NCBI GenBank assembly: GCA_001599915.1
Contig: BCIG01000002.1
Location: 806,001-870,000, forward strand
Direction of reading: 5' to 3'
DNA length: 64,000 nucleotides
From: Symbiotaphrina buchneri
Taxonomy: Eukaryota > Ascomycota > Symbiotaphrinales > Symbiotaphrinaceae
The translations under genes were made by a program, and so were the position numbers. The stretch's first letter is position 1; each line of letters starts with the position of its first letter. The notes below the pieces were generated by a model. It was not told the origin of the DNA and did no database searches. It saw only the letters and a list, made by a program, of their open reading frames with translations. This document shows positions 32,701 through 43,700 of the stretch, piece after piece.

Positions 32701-35647
32701 ATGAGCGGGAGGCTTCTGTTCTCTCGCATGGGGTCCCTTACCCAGAGGGTGCCCCTCCTTGCTGCGCGTCGATGGATGCATCAGTCGCCTTCAAACGCCG
32801 GCGGTCTTCTGCGAGCCGATTCTCTCATGCGGAGTGGAAAGGGAAGACCCTGGCCTCTAGGTTCTTACTCCGTGCACAATGTCCCTGCTGCGCGGTCTAT
32901 ATCCTTTGCGAGGATCCTACCGAAACTGTTTGTGAAGCTTGCCAGAGTGCCAGCCATGTTCGGCGGTGCCGTTATTGCGGGCCTGGCTTATATGCAGTAT
33001 CAAGCCACACGTAAGATCCCTCAGCTCTGAGACTGCTTCAGCCTCTAACCTTATGGGACCTCTAGAGGCGGGAAATTATGCACTGGACCTGTTCCGAAGA
33101 GCGGGAGAAAGTGCCAACGATGCAGCCAGTACAGTGTTTGGAAGCGCAAAGGATATTGCGGAGCAGACGTGGCGCGGATGGGAGAAAACCAAAGATGAGG
33201 TCGAGCTACCAGGGTGGCTTCAGAAGATCTTACGCAAAAACGAAGAGTCCGGAACCGGTGGAGAAGGCGGGCCTTCAAATGAGCCACCGAGTCAAGGTCG
33301 AGCCACTGCCGTTGCGGCCAGTGCTACCGGGGCTGCTTTCGGCTATACTCAGTCGCCAGAAGATGATGACAGATCCGAGGAACAAGCGGCACGGGATGAC
33401 CAGATGATGATGCTCACGAAGAAGATGATAGAGATAAGGAGTATCCTCCAAACAGTCGGCCAATCCGGAGCGCTCACCTTGCCGTCTATTGTCGTCATTG
33501 GATCGCAGTCGTCAGGGAAAAGCTCGGTTTTGGAGGCAATTGTAGGGCATGAGTTTCTGCCTAAAGGGTCGAATATGGTTACCCGGCGACCAATCGAGCT
33601 AACATTGGTCAATACCCCTGACGCACATGCCGAATATGGCGAGTTTCCGGCTTTGGGGTTGGGGAAGATCACGGACTTCTCGCAGATACAAAAGACTTTG
33701 ACCGATCTCAACCTCGCAGTCCCTGAAAAGGATTGTGTATCAGACGACCCTATCCAATTATCCATCTACTCCCCGAATGTCCCGGATCTGTCACTGATAG
33801 ACCTACCTGGCTACATACAGGTCTCCGGCGCTAACCAACCACCGGAGTTGAAGCAAAAGATCTCGGACCTCTGCGACAAATACATCCAGCCTCCTAATGT
33901 TATCTTGGCGATCTCAGCGGCTGACGTTGATTTGGCCAATTCAACCGCTTTGCGCGCCAGTCGGCGAGTTGATCCGAGAGGCGAGCGTACAATCGGCGTC
34001 ATCACGAAACTGGACCTTGTGGATCCCGAAAGAGCGGTCAGTATCTTGACGGACAAAAAATACCCCTTAAGGCTTGGATACGTCGGAGTCGTCTGCCGGG
34101 TACCACACGTGTCCGGTGGCCTTTTCTCAAGGGGTAGTGGTAACCTCACAACTGCGATTATGAGGAACGAGAATGCATACTTTTCTGCCCATCCGCAAGA
34201 GTTCGGTGGCCAGTCCGCTCTCAGCGTCGGCACGGCGACTTTGCGGAAGAAACTGATGCAGGTATTGGAACAGACAATGGCTGCCAGTCTCCAAACCACG
34301 AGGGACGCAATTCAACAAGAACTTGAAGAGGCAACCTATGAATTCAAGGTTCAGTACAATGATCGGCCACTCAGCGCCGAGTCCTACCTCGCGGAGAGTC
34401 TAGATGAATTCAAGCGATCGTTCAAAGAGTTCACCGAACACTTCGGACGCCCACAGATGCGCGAACTCCTCAAGCAGGAGCTTGATCAGCGCGTCATGGA
34501 TCTCCTTGCCCAACGATATTGGAACAAACCTATCACCGACCTTACCCCTCCTCTTCCCGAGCCCGAGGCTCTGCAGGAACTCCCAAAAGCGGACCCAGAC
34601 TCGCTCCTGTGGCACCGCAAGCTGGATGCTTCTACCTCGGCCTTGACAAAGCTCGGTATCGGGCGTCTTGCTACGACCGTAGTCACTAATGCTCTTCAAG
34701 CTAATATCGATCGACTCATCGCCTCCTCTAAGTTTGCCACGCATCCCTTTGCTCGGCAGGCGATCATCGAGGCAGCCGCCACAATCTTGAACGATCGATT
34801 CTACAGCACGAGCGACCAAGTTGAAAACTGTATCAAACCATACAAGTTCGAAATAGAAGTTGAAGATAGTGAATGGGCGAAAGGTCGAAAAGATGTCAGT
34901 GCTGTACTGACTGACGAGTTGAAGGCCTGTGAAGGGGCAATGAAATCTGTTGAACAGAATCTCGGGAGCAAAAGAAAGCTCAAGGACGTCATGGCCTTTG
35001 TTGATCGAGTCCGAAAAGGAGAAGTGGTGCTTGAGGGAGATGGTATTGGCGGCGCTGGAGGGTTTAGCGCAGATCTCCTGAAGAAAGGTAGGCTCCTCGC
35101 CATCATTTGTCGTTGTTTCTATGACCTACTGAACACAAATCGCCGTAGGGAGAGAAGCGGTCTTCCTTAGGGATCGCGCAGACATTCTGCGAATGCGGTT
35201 GGCCGCTGTCAAGTCAAAACAGTGTGCAGTCAAGACAAATAAATACTACTGTCCGGAGGTATTCCTGGACGTTGTTGCCGACAAGCTCACTGCAACTGCG
35301 GTACTGTTCTTGAACGTCGAGCTCCTTTCCGAGTTTTACTATCACGTGAGGCTACCCGGCACCATTTATTCTACTGACATATGCTGATTGTCCGGTCCTA
35401 GTTTCCCCGAGAGCTCGATGCACGGTTAGGACGTCACTTTTCAGATAGTGAGATTGAACGGTTCGCTCGTGAGGATCCACGAGTACGGAAGCACCTTGAT
35501 GTTATTAAAAAGAAGGATATGCTTCAGCTTGTCCTCGAAAAAATGGACAGTCTGCGGCAACTGGATTCGGGCAACCGGAGACTAGCTGCCAACACGCAGG
35601 CGTCCGCCGCGCCAAAAGACAGGCGCACAAGTTGGAGTCTGTTTTGA
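32701..35647 (+). CDS. MGM1: Mitochondrial inner-membrane dynamin GTPase (OPA1 orthologue)
   Basis: Drives mitochondrial inner-membrane fusion and crista shape. Exons 32701-33010, 33066-35087, 35149-35345 and 35402-35647 give 924 aa. The N-terminus MSGRLLFSRMGSLTQRVPLL is Arg/Ser-rich and Asp/Glu-free, a good matrix-targeting signal, followed by the membrane segment VPAMFGGAVIAGLAYMQYQAT. The GTPase domain shows the P-loop GSQSSGKSSV near residue 248, MVTRRPIEL, the G3 motif LSLIDLPGYIQVSG and the G4 motif VITKLDLVD. Middle, lipid-interacting and GTPase-effector regions follow, ending with FYYHFPRELDARL and the helix KKDMLQLVLEKMDSLRQL. All nucleotide-binding motifs are intact. The cleavage site that yields the short form is not identifiable by eye. 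Start 32701 is chosen over 32548 because the latter would bury the targeting signal. Confidence 0.95.
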
Positions 35648-35970
35648 TGGGGAGTTCCTCATGTCATCCTCCCCTTTGAAATCACTAGATCTCTTCTGTT
35701 TCACGTAACGAAGGCGCTGCTGGAAGGAGGGGTATTGCATGTCGTGGTTGTTTCGCAATTATTGTACAGCCGCCACGGAGTCTTGTTTTGCTACCAGTAC
35801 CAGCGAGTATTATGCTCGACCCCACTTATACCCGAAACGATGAGCAATTCCCCCAGCCCCTTTGACTTTCTCCTTTGCGAAATCCTGCTGCACCAACTTG
35901 ACCCTGAACGCCTTCCATGCCATGCTTTATTTCTATCTCATCATCCGAGTTCACGCACCCACGTCCTTCT
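35648..35970. other. Convergent intergenic region, MGM1 and MRP17 3' ends
   Basis: A 323-bp region holding both 3' untranslated regions. No gene, repeat or structured RNA is seen. Confidence 0.6.
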
Positions 35971-36471
35971 CTAGAATCTCCCAAGCGCACTGATGCCCAA
36001 ACGCTCTTTCCAATCCTCGTCACCCGTCTTCTTCCACTCCGCCTTCCCTCCAGTATGCGGTGCCAAAGGGTTCTTATCTAATTTGACAATGCTGTGCTTG
36101 ATCATACGCGGGTCCAGCCCAAGCGTCCGCCGGACCATCTCTTGCGCCCTCCCGGTCGAATCGAACCTCATGACGAAGTAGTGTCCACTATGATGGGCGG
36201 CTTGATGTACGACTGTCCGCTTTGGCAGCAGGAAAGTACCCCAGTTTGTGATCCCGCGGATGACACCGCCAGAGTTGAGGACCAGGTTCCCAGTCGTCCG
36301 GGCAATCCTGCATTGCAGATTAGATCCATGTTGGTCGCAGCCAGGTTGATGGAAGAGTCCTACTCTTTGACCTCATGTAGGCTTCCCGGCCGGACCTGTA
36401 TCAATTAGTCTATGAACTCGGGCTATGGGGTAAAGCCTGGAACCTACCACCGCTATTAATTCGTACAGCAT
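35971..36471 (-). CDS. MRP17: Mitochondrial small-subunit ribosomal protein bS6m
   Basis: A component of the mitochondrial ribosome small subunit, related to bacterial S6. Exons 36471-36448, 36395-36364 and 36307-35971 give 130 aa. The three exons read MLYELIAV, then VRPGSLHEVKE, then IARTTGNLVLNSGG, joined in frame by GTAGGT and GTAGGA donors. The S6 core continues with VIRGITNWGTFLLPKR and HHSGHYFVMRFDSTGRAQEMV, then RRTLGLDPRMIKHSIVKL, which match fungal S6 homologues. The first two exons are only 24 and 32 nt, so automatic models may miss them. It diverges from GCV3, another mitochondrial protein gene, across a 235-bp promoter region. Confidence 0.93.
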
Positions 36472-36706
36472 CTTGTATGTCTGTACTGGTGGCAACGGTG
36501 CACATTGGACAGAATGTTGCGCTTCACGGTCAAAGGTTAAGTCGATGCAAAGCTCCGAAAGACAAACTTTGGATTACATAAGCGGACAACTCCGCGTCGT
36601 AGATTGGCTAACGCAGTTCCCCGTCCGAGATGACATGAACCGGCTCGCCGGTTTCCAGTTCAGAAGCTCTCACCTCGTCCTCATTGGCGTTATTCTACCA
36701 GGCAGA
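36472..36706. promoter_or_regulatory. Shared promoter of MRP17 and GCV3 with three CCAAT boxes
   Basis: ATTGG (CCAAT on the minus strand) occurs at 36504-36508, 36603-36607 and 36683-36687 in 235 bp. About half a copy would be expected by chance counting both strands. Both flanking genes encode mitochondrial proteins, and the fungal CCAAT-binding HAP complex commonly controls such genes. Confidence 0.5.
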
Positions 36707-37342
36707 ATGGCCTCAATTGCTCGAACTATATGCCGCGCGAGCCTACGGGTGAACGCTCGCTCATGGTCGGCGTCATACAGAGCTGCACCGGCTTGGCGGA
36801 CCTCTGCTACCCGGCACTTCACTGTGTCCATTGCCAGTGAGCGACCCTCGACTGCGAGCTTTTGCTGGAATTGTTATCACTAATGTACCCCCTCCAGGGC
36901 AGCTCAAGAAATACACCCAAGACCATGAATGGATTGAGTTGTCGGACGACGGTTCAACGGGTATGCTCACACCCAATGGGTGACTCGCATTTCTACCGGA
37001 CATCGGTTGACAGTCAAATTCCCCTCAGGTACTATTGGCATTTCCAAGTATGCCGCAAATTCCCTCGGCGAGGTCGTCTATGTTGAATTGCCGGCCCTTG
37101 AAACAGAGGCGAGCGCAGGCGATAGCATAGGGGCCGTGGAGTCCGTGAAGTCCGCTTCAGATATCTTGACGCCCGTATCTGGCACAATCATAGAGGCGAA
37201 TAGCATCCTCGAAGATGAACCGAAGGTTATCAACGAGGGTCCAGAAGACAAGGGCTGGATCGCCAAGATCCAGATCAAGGATGCGAAAGAAGTGGATGGC
37301 CTGATGAGTGCCGAGGAATATGAGTCTTTTACGAAGGAATAG
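36707..37342 (+). CDS. GCV3: Glycine cleavage system H protein, mitochondrial
   Basis: A lipoyl-carrying shuttle that moves the aminomethyl group between the P, T and L proteins of glycine decarboxylase in the matrix. Exons 36707-36836, 36898-36960 and 37029-37342 give 168 aa. The first 43 residues are Arg/Ser/Ala-rich without acidic residues, a presequence. The mature domain begins LKKYTQDHEWIELSDDGS, crosses the second intron into TGTIGISKYAANSLGEVVYVELP, and carries the lipoylation site GAVESVKSASD with lysine at about residue 105. It ends in the usual GWIAKIQIKDAKEVDGLMSA helix region. All key residues are present. Confidence 0.96.
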
Positions 37343-37776
37343 CGCACTACCGATCGTCCTATCATGACTGACGCAGTCAAATCTGACCAAGGCAGCTATA
37401 AAAAATCAATCAGTGCTGAGGAATGCGCCCGCCCGAGGTAAGAGACGATACGTCGTGCCATGTGGCGTACTTGCAAGAAGCGGACCTGCTGCTTGCGGCT
37501 CTGTGATTCAGGGGTCCACCTCTATTATCTAAACGGTTGCTGGAAAGTTACTCGCTCTCATGCAAACAATGCAGTGTGCTACCCCATAATGTTGCAAGCA
37601 ATCATGCAATAGAATCTCTTAAAACTGGCTTGCTAAGATGCATGCAAAAGATCTTCTGTTCTCCCTTGATCGAAAACCGCAGACGCCGTTCGCTATGCCA
37701 TCAGTCATGTCGTATAATCGTAGAGCCTCTCCATCATCCTCAGCATATACATCAACATTATCGATAGGTGAAAGAT
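37343..37776. other. Convergent intergenic region, GCV3 and TEL1 3' ends
   Basis: A 434-bp region expected to hold two 3' untranslated regions. An open frame continues beyond the TEL1 donor site at 37848, but it reads into the last intron and downstream DNA and is not coding. Nothing else is seen. Confidence 0.6.
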
Positions 37777-40700
37777 TCAGGCGTAGGCAGCCCAGCCTAC
37801 GACCCGTTAGTCTCGACCAAAGAACGGGAACTGCGGAGGATGACTTACCGCAATACAAAACGGCGAGGTTTCGCTCGTCGGTGGCTTGCTGTATCAGCTC
37901 ATTGACAGCAGCTGTAACGCTCAAAGTCTTGGAGAGCTTATTTGCCACCACAGTCAAGGCGCGATCGGCTTCTCCCTCGTCGGCGCCATCCTTCTTTCTA
38001 GCACTGGCGGCAATGGTCGCGTCTCCTGCCGACGGAGCTACAACTTCACTTTGCGCCTCTTGCATCTTCTTTACCCGCAAAGGTGATACAGACCAGCTGT
38101 AGAGAGGATCATAACGGAGGACATCGAGAATTGTCATGATGCTGTAGGATTCTTTTCGGAGTGCATCAAGTGTAAACTCGCAACAACGGCGAAAGACACC
38201 CTCTGTTCTCGTTATACCCATGCCGTCGACGATGTCCCGTGTGAGGCGAAATGGGACCACTTCTGGGACTGGAAGGACACGACCTTGTTCAAAAGCCACC
38301 CCAAGATCAATATGCACAACTTCTCCTGTTTTCTCATCCAACAGGATATTGTGGCCATGCCGGTCACCCAAGCCCAAGACGTGGCCTAGAATAGAAATAG
38401 CGGCGGTGCTTCGAGTATATGCTAAGCGCTTCTCGAACCAGTCGTCTGGCTTTAGAAATCGTTCAAAAAAGAAATGTCTCATCACCGGATGGAAATGCTC
38501 AGTAACTTGACGGTATTGTTTTATCCTCACGTCCACAGACCGTGTCTGGACATCGGCAATATGCTTTCGGCAGACATTAGGTTTCCAATCCTTGGGGAAA
38601 TGCTTTTGGTGTGCTGGCATCAAAAAATCATGAAGGGGAATGGTATCCGGTACGAACTCAATAACCCCAGCATTCGCGGTGAGGGGCAGAACTTTGTATG
38701 TTCTTATACGCAGGTTGCGTTGACGGGTCGAACGATCTTTCTGTAAGAGGTTGCTGACCTGCTCAAATACCTGCTCCATGATGGAATCTTGCCGCAGATC
38801 GTCATTACCTCCTTTGAACTGGCCAGATTGTTAGCACATTAGGAAAGACCACAAGTGATATCAGAGACGACACACCAATTGCTTGTATCTCTTGCCATTC
38901 GAGGCAATAGCCGTCACAATCTTCGGAGCGCTAACACCAGAGGCGATGGTCATCTCAGGATGAAATTTGACTATCACAGGAACGTGTCCATAGTCCAGAT
39001 CCGCGCGAAGTTGAATATTCAGTGTAGGAGGAGGCACATTTTTGGTCATCACCTCTTGCTCCATGCGGCGGCCCCACTCGGATTTCCGTAAGGGAACTTT
39101 TGAACCTTGTTTGAACTTCGCTGGGTCAAGCTTCTCCAAAGCCAATTTCACATAACATATGTTAGAATCGTGGATTGCTTGCCAGGTACCTGCCGCGCGC
39201 TCATGTGTTTTCAGAAGATTAGCGATCTTCGTGGCTGCTGAGTTCCTAGACACAACTAGATCGTCCCGACCTGATTTCATTTTGCTGCTGAAGAAAATTT
39301 GGTGCATTGAGTGATATGGATGCTCAACACAAATTCGCAATACCAATGAAAATAATAGAGTGTGGAAAGAGCTCTGGGAATCCAGCAGACGCGACGAGAG
39401 CTGGTTCATAAGAGGCGCAAACTTCCTACTTGGAACCGCTTTCAAGTACTTGGAGACTGCTTGATTTGCGATTTCGTTGTCCGTATGTTCAAGCCAGAGG
39501 GCGCAGAATCTGACCACATCATTGTTGTACCCTTCGCAGGCGCACAAAGATCTAAGATAATTCTCCAAGCTTGTTCGGAGGAATGCTTCTCTAGTCTTGA
39601 GTAACCGTTGGTATTCCCTGTCATCCAGTTCCAGCCATTGTTTTGCTTTGGCTCTATGGTGGCGGAGGTTGTCCTTTGTCTGTGACCCTGCTGTTTTCAT
39701 CATTTTCTCGAGATCGCGGACTTCTTCTTCCTTGCGATGTCGAAGTTTCTGGACGCGTTGGAATTCTTGCAGGTTATCTGAGTTCTGCAACTGGCGATCG
39801 CAGAAAGAAGCATATTCGTGGAATACTTGTCCTGCTTCGTCACCATCCACCTTGTCCCTTAGCTCGGCTATGGCAGCTTTCAGATATCTTGCCATAATCT
39901 CCTCGGGCTTCTCTAACCGCGCCTCGGATATCTGGTGGCCCTGTGATAATGTCAGTGAATCACAGTATCCGTGCCATATGATATGCTCCCTACCAGTTGT
40001 GCAAGGAGGCCGGCTTTCCCAACAGGGATAGTCTGTTTGCGTATATCAGGCCGGTTAATGACATGCTGCAGCATGTCAATGGAAGCAGTCATCTCTCCCT
40101 GTTCCCATAGAACACTGGCAGTCTCGGATTGGACAATTGCAGAGATCGCTAAGCCGACCTGACTGCAAGGCTCAACTAAAGTGGAGAGGTAAGTGACAGC
40201 GTTCAGAGCCTTCTGCATAACCAGATGCGCCCGACTGATCCTCGCGGATGCCAACAAGCTCTGGGCGCTCAACAAACGTAGTTCACGCATGCCACAGTGG
40301 ATATGGTCCTGTAACAGTGGCTGCAGGCACAATGAGGAAAATAGAGTATCTCGGCATGATAATATCTGCCCCACATCTACTATACTACCATGGCGTTAAT
40401 GGCCACACGCCGAATGCTGTAGGGTGCTTGGAACTTACTGGCCCAGGTACATCCACTTCGTCCTTTCAGAAAAGTTGTGCCATATATCTCCCAACTCTTC
40501 GGAACCCTTGACATTAAGCACATCATGGATCTCGCTCAGAATGGCCAATGTCCTCAGGTCAGCCCGGGGTTTCGCGGCGGCTCGATCCACTGCCACCAGA
40601 CGTTTTACCGTGGCAAGAGAATACTCACCCTGGGTAGCTACAATACCTTCCATATCCGCAGCATTGTTTAGCGCTTGAAATAGTGCAAAGACTGCAGTTG

Positions 40701-43700
40701 CCTCCGTTCGATTAGACGTAGGAGCAGGAAGGTCCCATTGTTCGAGCTTCCGAGCCGTATCATAGAAGACATTAGACAGATCAGTCCAGTCACTGCCTGC
40801 ATGTGCGCTGTTCAGCAATGACAGCGATATGCCATTGAGATCTAGGCCTGCAAGAGCATTAATAATCGCCATCGAGTCCTTTGAGGCGCCTGTGACCCCT
40901 TGACGTAGATTACTATCATATTGAGCGCCGCGAAATGCGAGCATCTTACTACCGTCCTGCTCATATTCAATACGGTTCACAATCGTCTTCAGACTCGGGT
41001 CTTGCTTGACGCCATAGTATGAGTCTGGCTCCTCAATATTCTTGTAGGCCGACAAAAGGATTTCTGAGACGTTGTGATCTTGCGCGACTTCCGAATGACG
41101 TCGGCTGTTCCGCAGAAGATTCGAGTCCGCAATCTCGGAGAAAAGCAAAGCTGTCTTGTACATACCGCACCTGGTAGCCGCCCCAGCCGCACTATAGTAA
41201 TCTATGTCGAGCCAGTGTTCCCTGTCAGCAGTCGTACTCTCGCGTGGAATGGGTCTCGTGCGTAGATATAGGAGACTATTCAACAGAAGCCGAATGTGGG
41301 GCCAGCTGTTCTCCCTCTCATTTCTGAACCAGCTCAGCAGCGCCTCACTAATATCTTCTCTGAGCGACTGTTTCCCATCATACTCGCGCAGTAATGCGCA
41401 ATGTAAGAGATAAGGAAAGATCCGTTCGGCGAAACCAGTCACTTTAGACAATATGATGGGTATAGCTCCGATGATGGGTTCATTTGCTGCAGCTTCCGCC
41501 AGTGCAATGGTCAAAGCGATTGCCCATTCGGACACCGTCAGCGAACTGTTCGGGTATGCAGCGTGCTTTACGTCTGATCCTGAAGTCGAAAACCGGCCAG
41601 AAATAGAGGCCTGATGGTATTCTCCCCAATCCAGAGCTCGGTACACCGATTCTGGGAGCACTTGTTCAGAGATGCTGACACCTCCCATTTGAGATTCTCT
41701 CGCGATGATAGAGCGCAGTACGCCTTCGGCCAAGCCGACATCTTGTTGCTTATCGCTCTGCAATAAGTCTGTTAGGCTCTTGAGGATGAAGCCCTCGGAG
41801 GAAGAGGGAATGGAGCCTCTTCCAGCGGGGTCCATGGAGTCCTCAAACCCTGATTCACGCAACAGCTCATCAGGGACATGGCCCGTGGAAGCATATGCGC
41901 GACCTAAAACTCGGCCTGCCCAGAGAAGGTAGCTATCACTGACCTTAGCGCGGGAGCAAGACTCCATGACAGATGGTCCGAACAACACAGCGTCCACGTC
42001 AGCACCGAAAATGTCCTCCTTAACGGAAGTTGGAGCTTTGAAGTCAGTGCATAGCAGAGCAAACGCAGCCGTCTGGGACTGCGGGTTTAGTAAGTATCGT
42101 TTAGTCCTTCCATCTTCAAGTAATTCTCTCAGAAGAGCAGCCTCGTATGTCCCTTTTGTCGCATTTCCCTCGGCTCTCATATTACGCGCTGATTCCATTA
42201 TAGTTCTGAATGCATTTTCGGCTGTTCCACTAAGGGCTGGGGTTTCATACTTGTCCACAAACTGCCCCAGCCACTCATGAAAAGATCGCGCGGCGGAGAT
42301 TGTGGAAACAAACTGCGATTCCTGTGTCGTACTCTCGGGGTTTGATTCGAAGAAGCCTTTCAAGGACGCAAAGAGGGATAGGGACAACCCGGCAACAAAT
42401 GCAGGCACTTCAATTAGGTATAGACTCCCTTGTTTCAGCAAGTACTTGAAAAGCCCGATAGTGTCTTCAGCACAATTTGCGTCAGTAACGAACGGCTTCA
42501 GTGCTTGAAGAAGCATTTCCAGTTGATAATCTTGTACTACATAGTCACCTGCAAGAGCGACGATGGTCCTGATCTTGCGGATCATGGAACACGCATGTAA
42601 TGGACCCAAAGCTGGGTTGATGTTGTCTAGCACAGAACGAAGAACGAAAGTGAGCAAACTGGGTGTCCACAATTTGTCGAGTTCGTGGCTCGTTCGCCTG
42701 CAGATATCATTCAGTTCGTCGAGTATGTAGCGAGCACTGAAGAAGGGTTGATGACCAGGAGGTAGCCGCGTCATTCGGCCGGCATTCTTGATCGCTCTGA
42801 ATCTTGCCGTCTGAGTTTCGAAACCGGGATGTTTTGCAAGCGCCTTTTCAACAAGGTCGTCTTGCTCCATGGCTTTGACAAGGACTCCCACTATAGATGC
42901 AAAATTAGACTCGATAAGAGCGATGTATTTTTGCTCTCCTAGAATAGTGCGTATCCACGTTTCCCCGGTAGAGTCAGGGTTCCATGCAGGGCTCGCGGCG
43001 GGAAGTTTGCCAAATTTCGCCCCGATACTGTACGCAACCGATTTATCAAAAGACTCCGTCAAAAGATCGGCAGTAGTCGTGTCCAACAGTCTAGCAAGCT
43101 CACCCGCTTGTTTTTCGTCGCCGAACATGATGAGTTGTGCGAAAGCTTCAGCTTTGACATCTCTGAGGAGCTCCAAAAGCGAGCCATAACCGAAGATAGA
43201 GTATGGAATACTATCAAGACGCTCCCCAGAGCTAAGCCAAGTGTATAGTAGTTGGGAAGCAAAGAGATGAAGGACCAGACGAGGATCAGACAGCCCCAAA
43301 GCGCTCGTGACCTGAGCTAGACAGCGCCGGGCATAAGGACAGTATTCAGGTAGCTTCCCTGGTGTTTCGAAGATGTGATATATAGCACGCCGGCGTAAGG
43401 TATACCAATCTGACGCCAACTGGCCTAGGACAAACAGCCGTAGAGCAATACCCTCCAAGAAATCACCATCCGTGGGTAGACTCTCAATGATGTCTCCAAA
43501 AATGTTATCATGTTCATCTAACACGAATTGTGCGAATATGGCTGACACCGTTTGAGAAAGTTCGAATTTGACGCGAATATCTGCTGCACGCAAGACGAGG
43601 AAGAGGCTTGTACGAGGAGACGGGAGATCAAGAGACTTCGCATAATCCGGCCGTGCTTTTAGTACCTGCTGGAGCATAAATGCAATACCTATGTACACGT

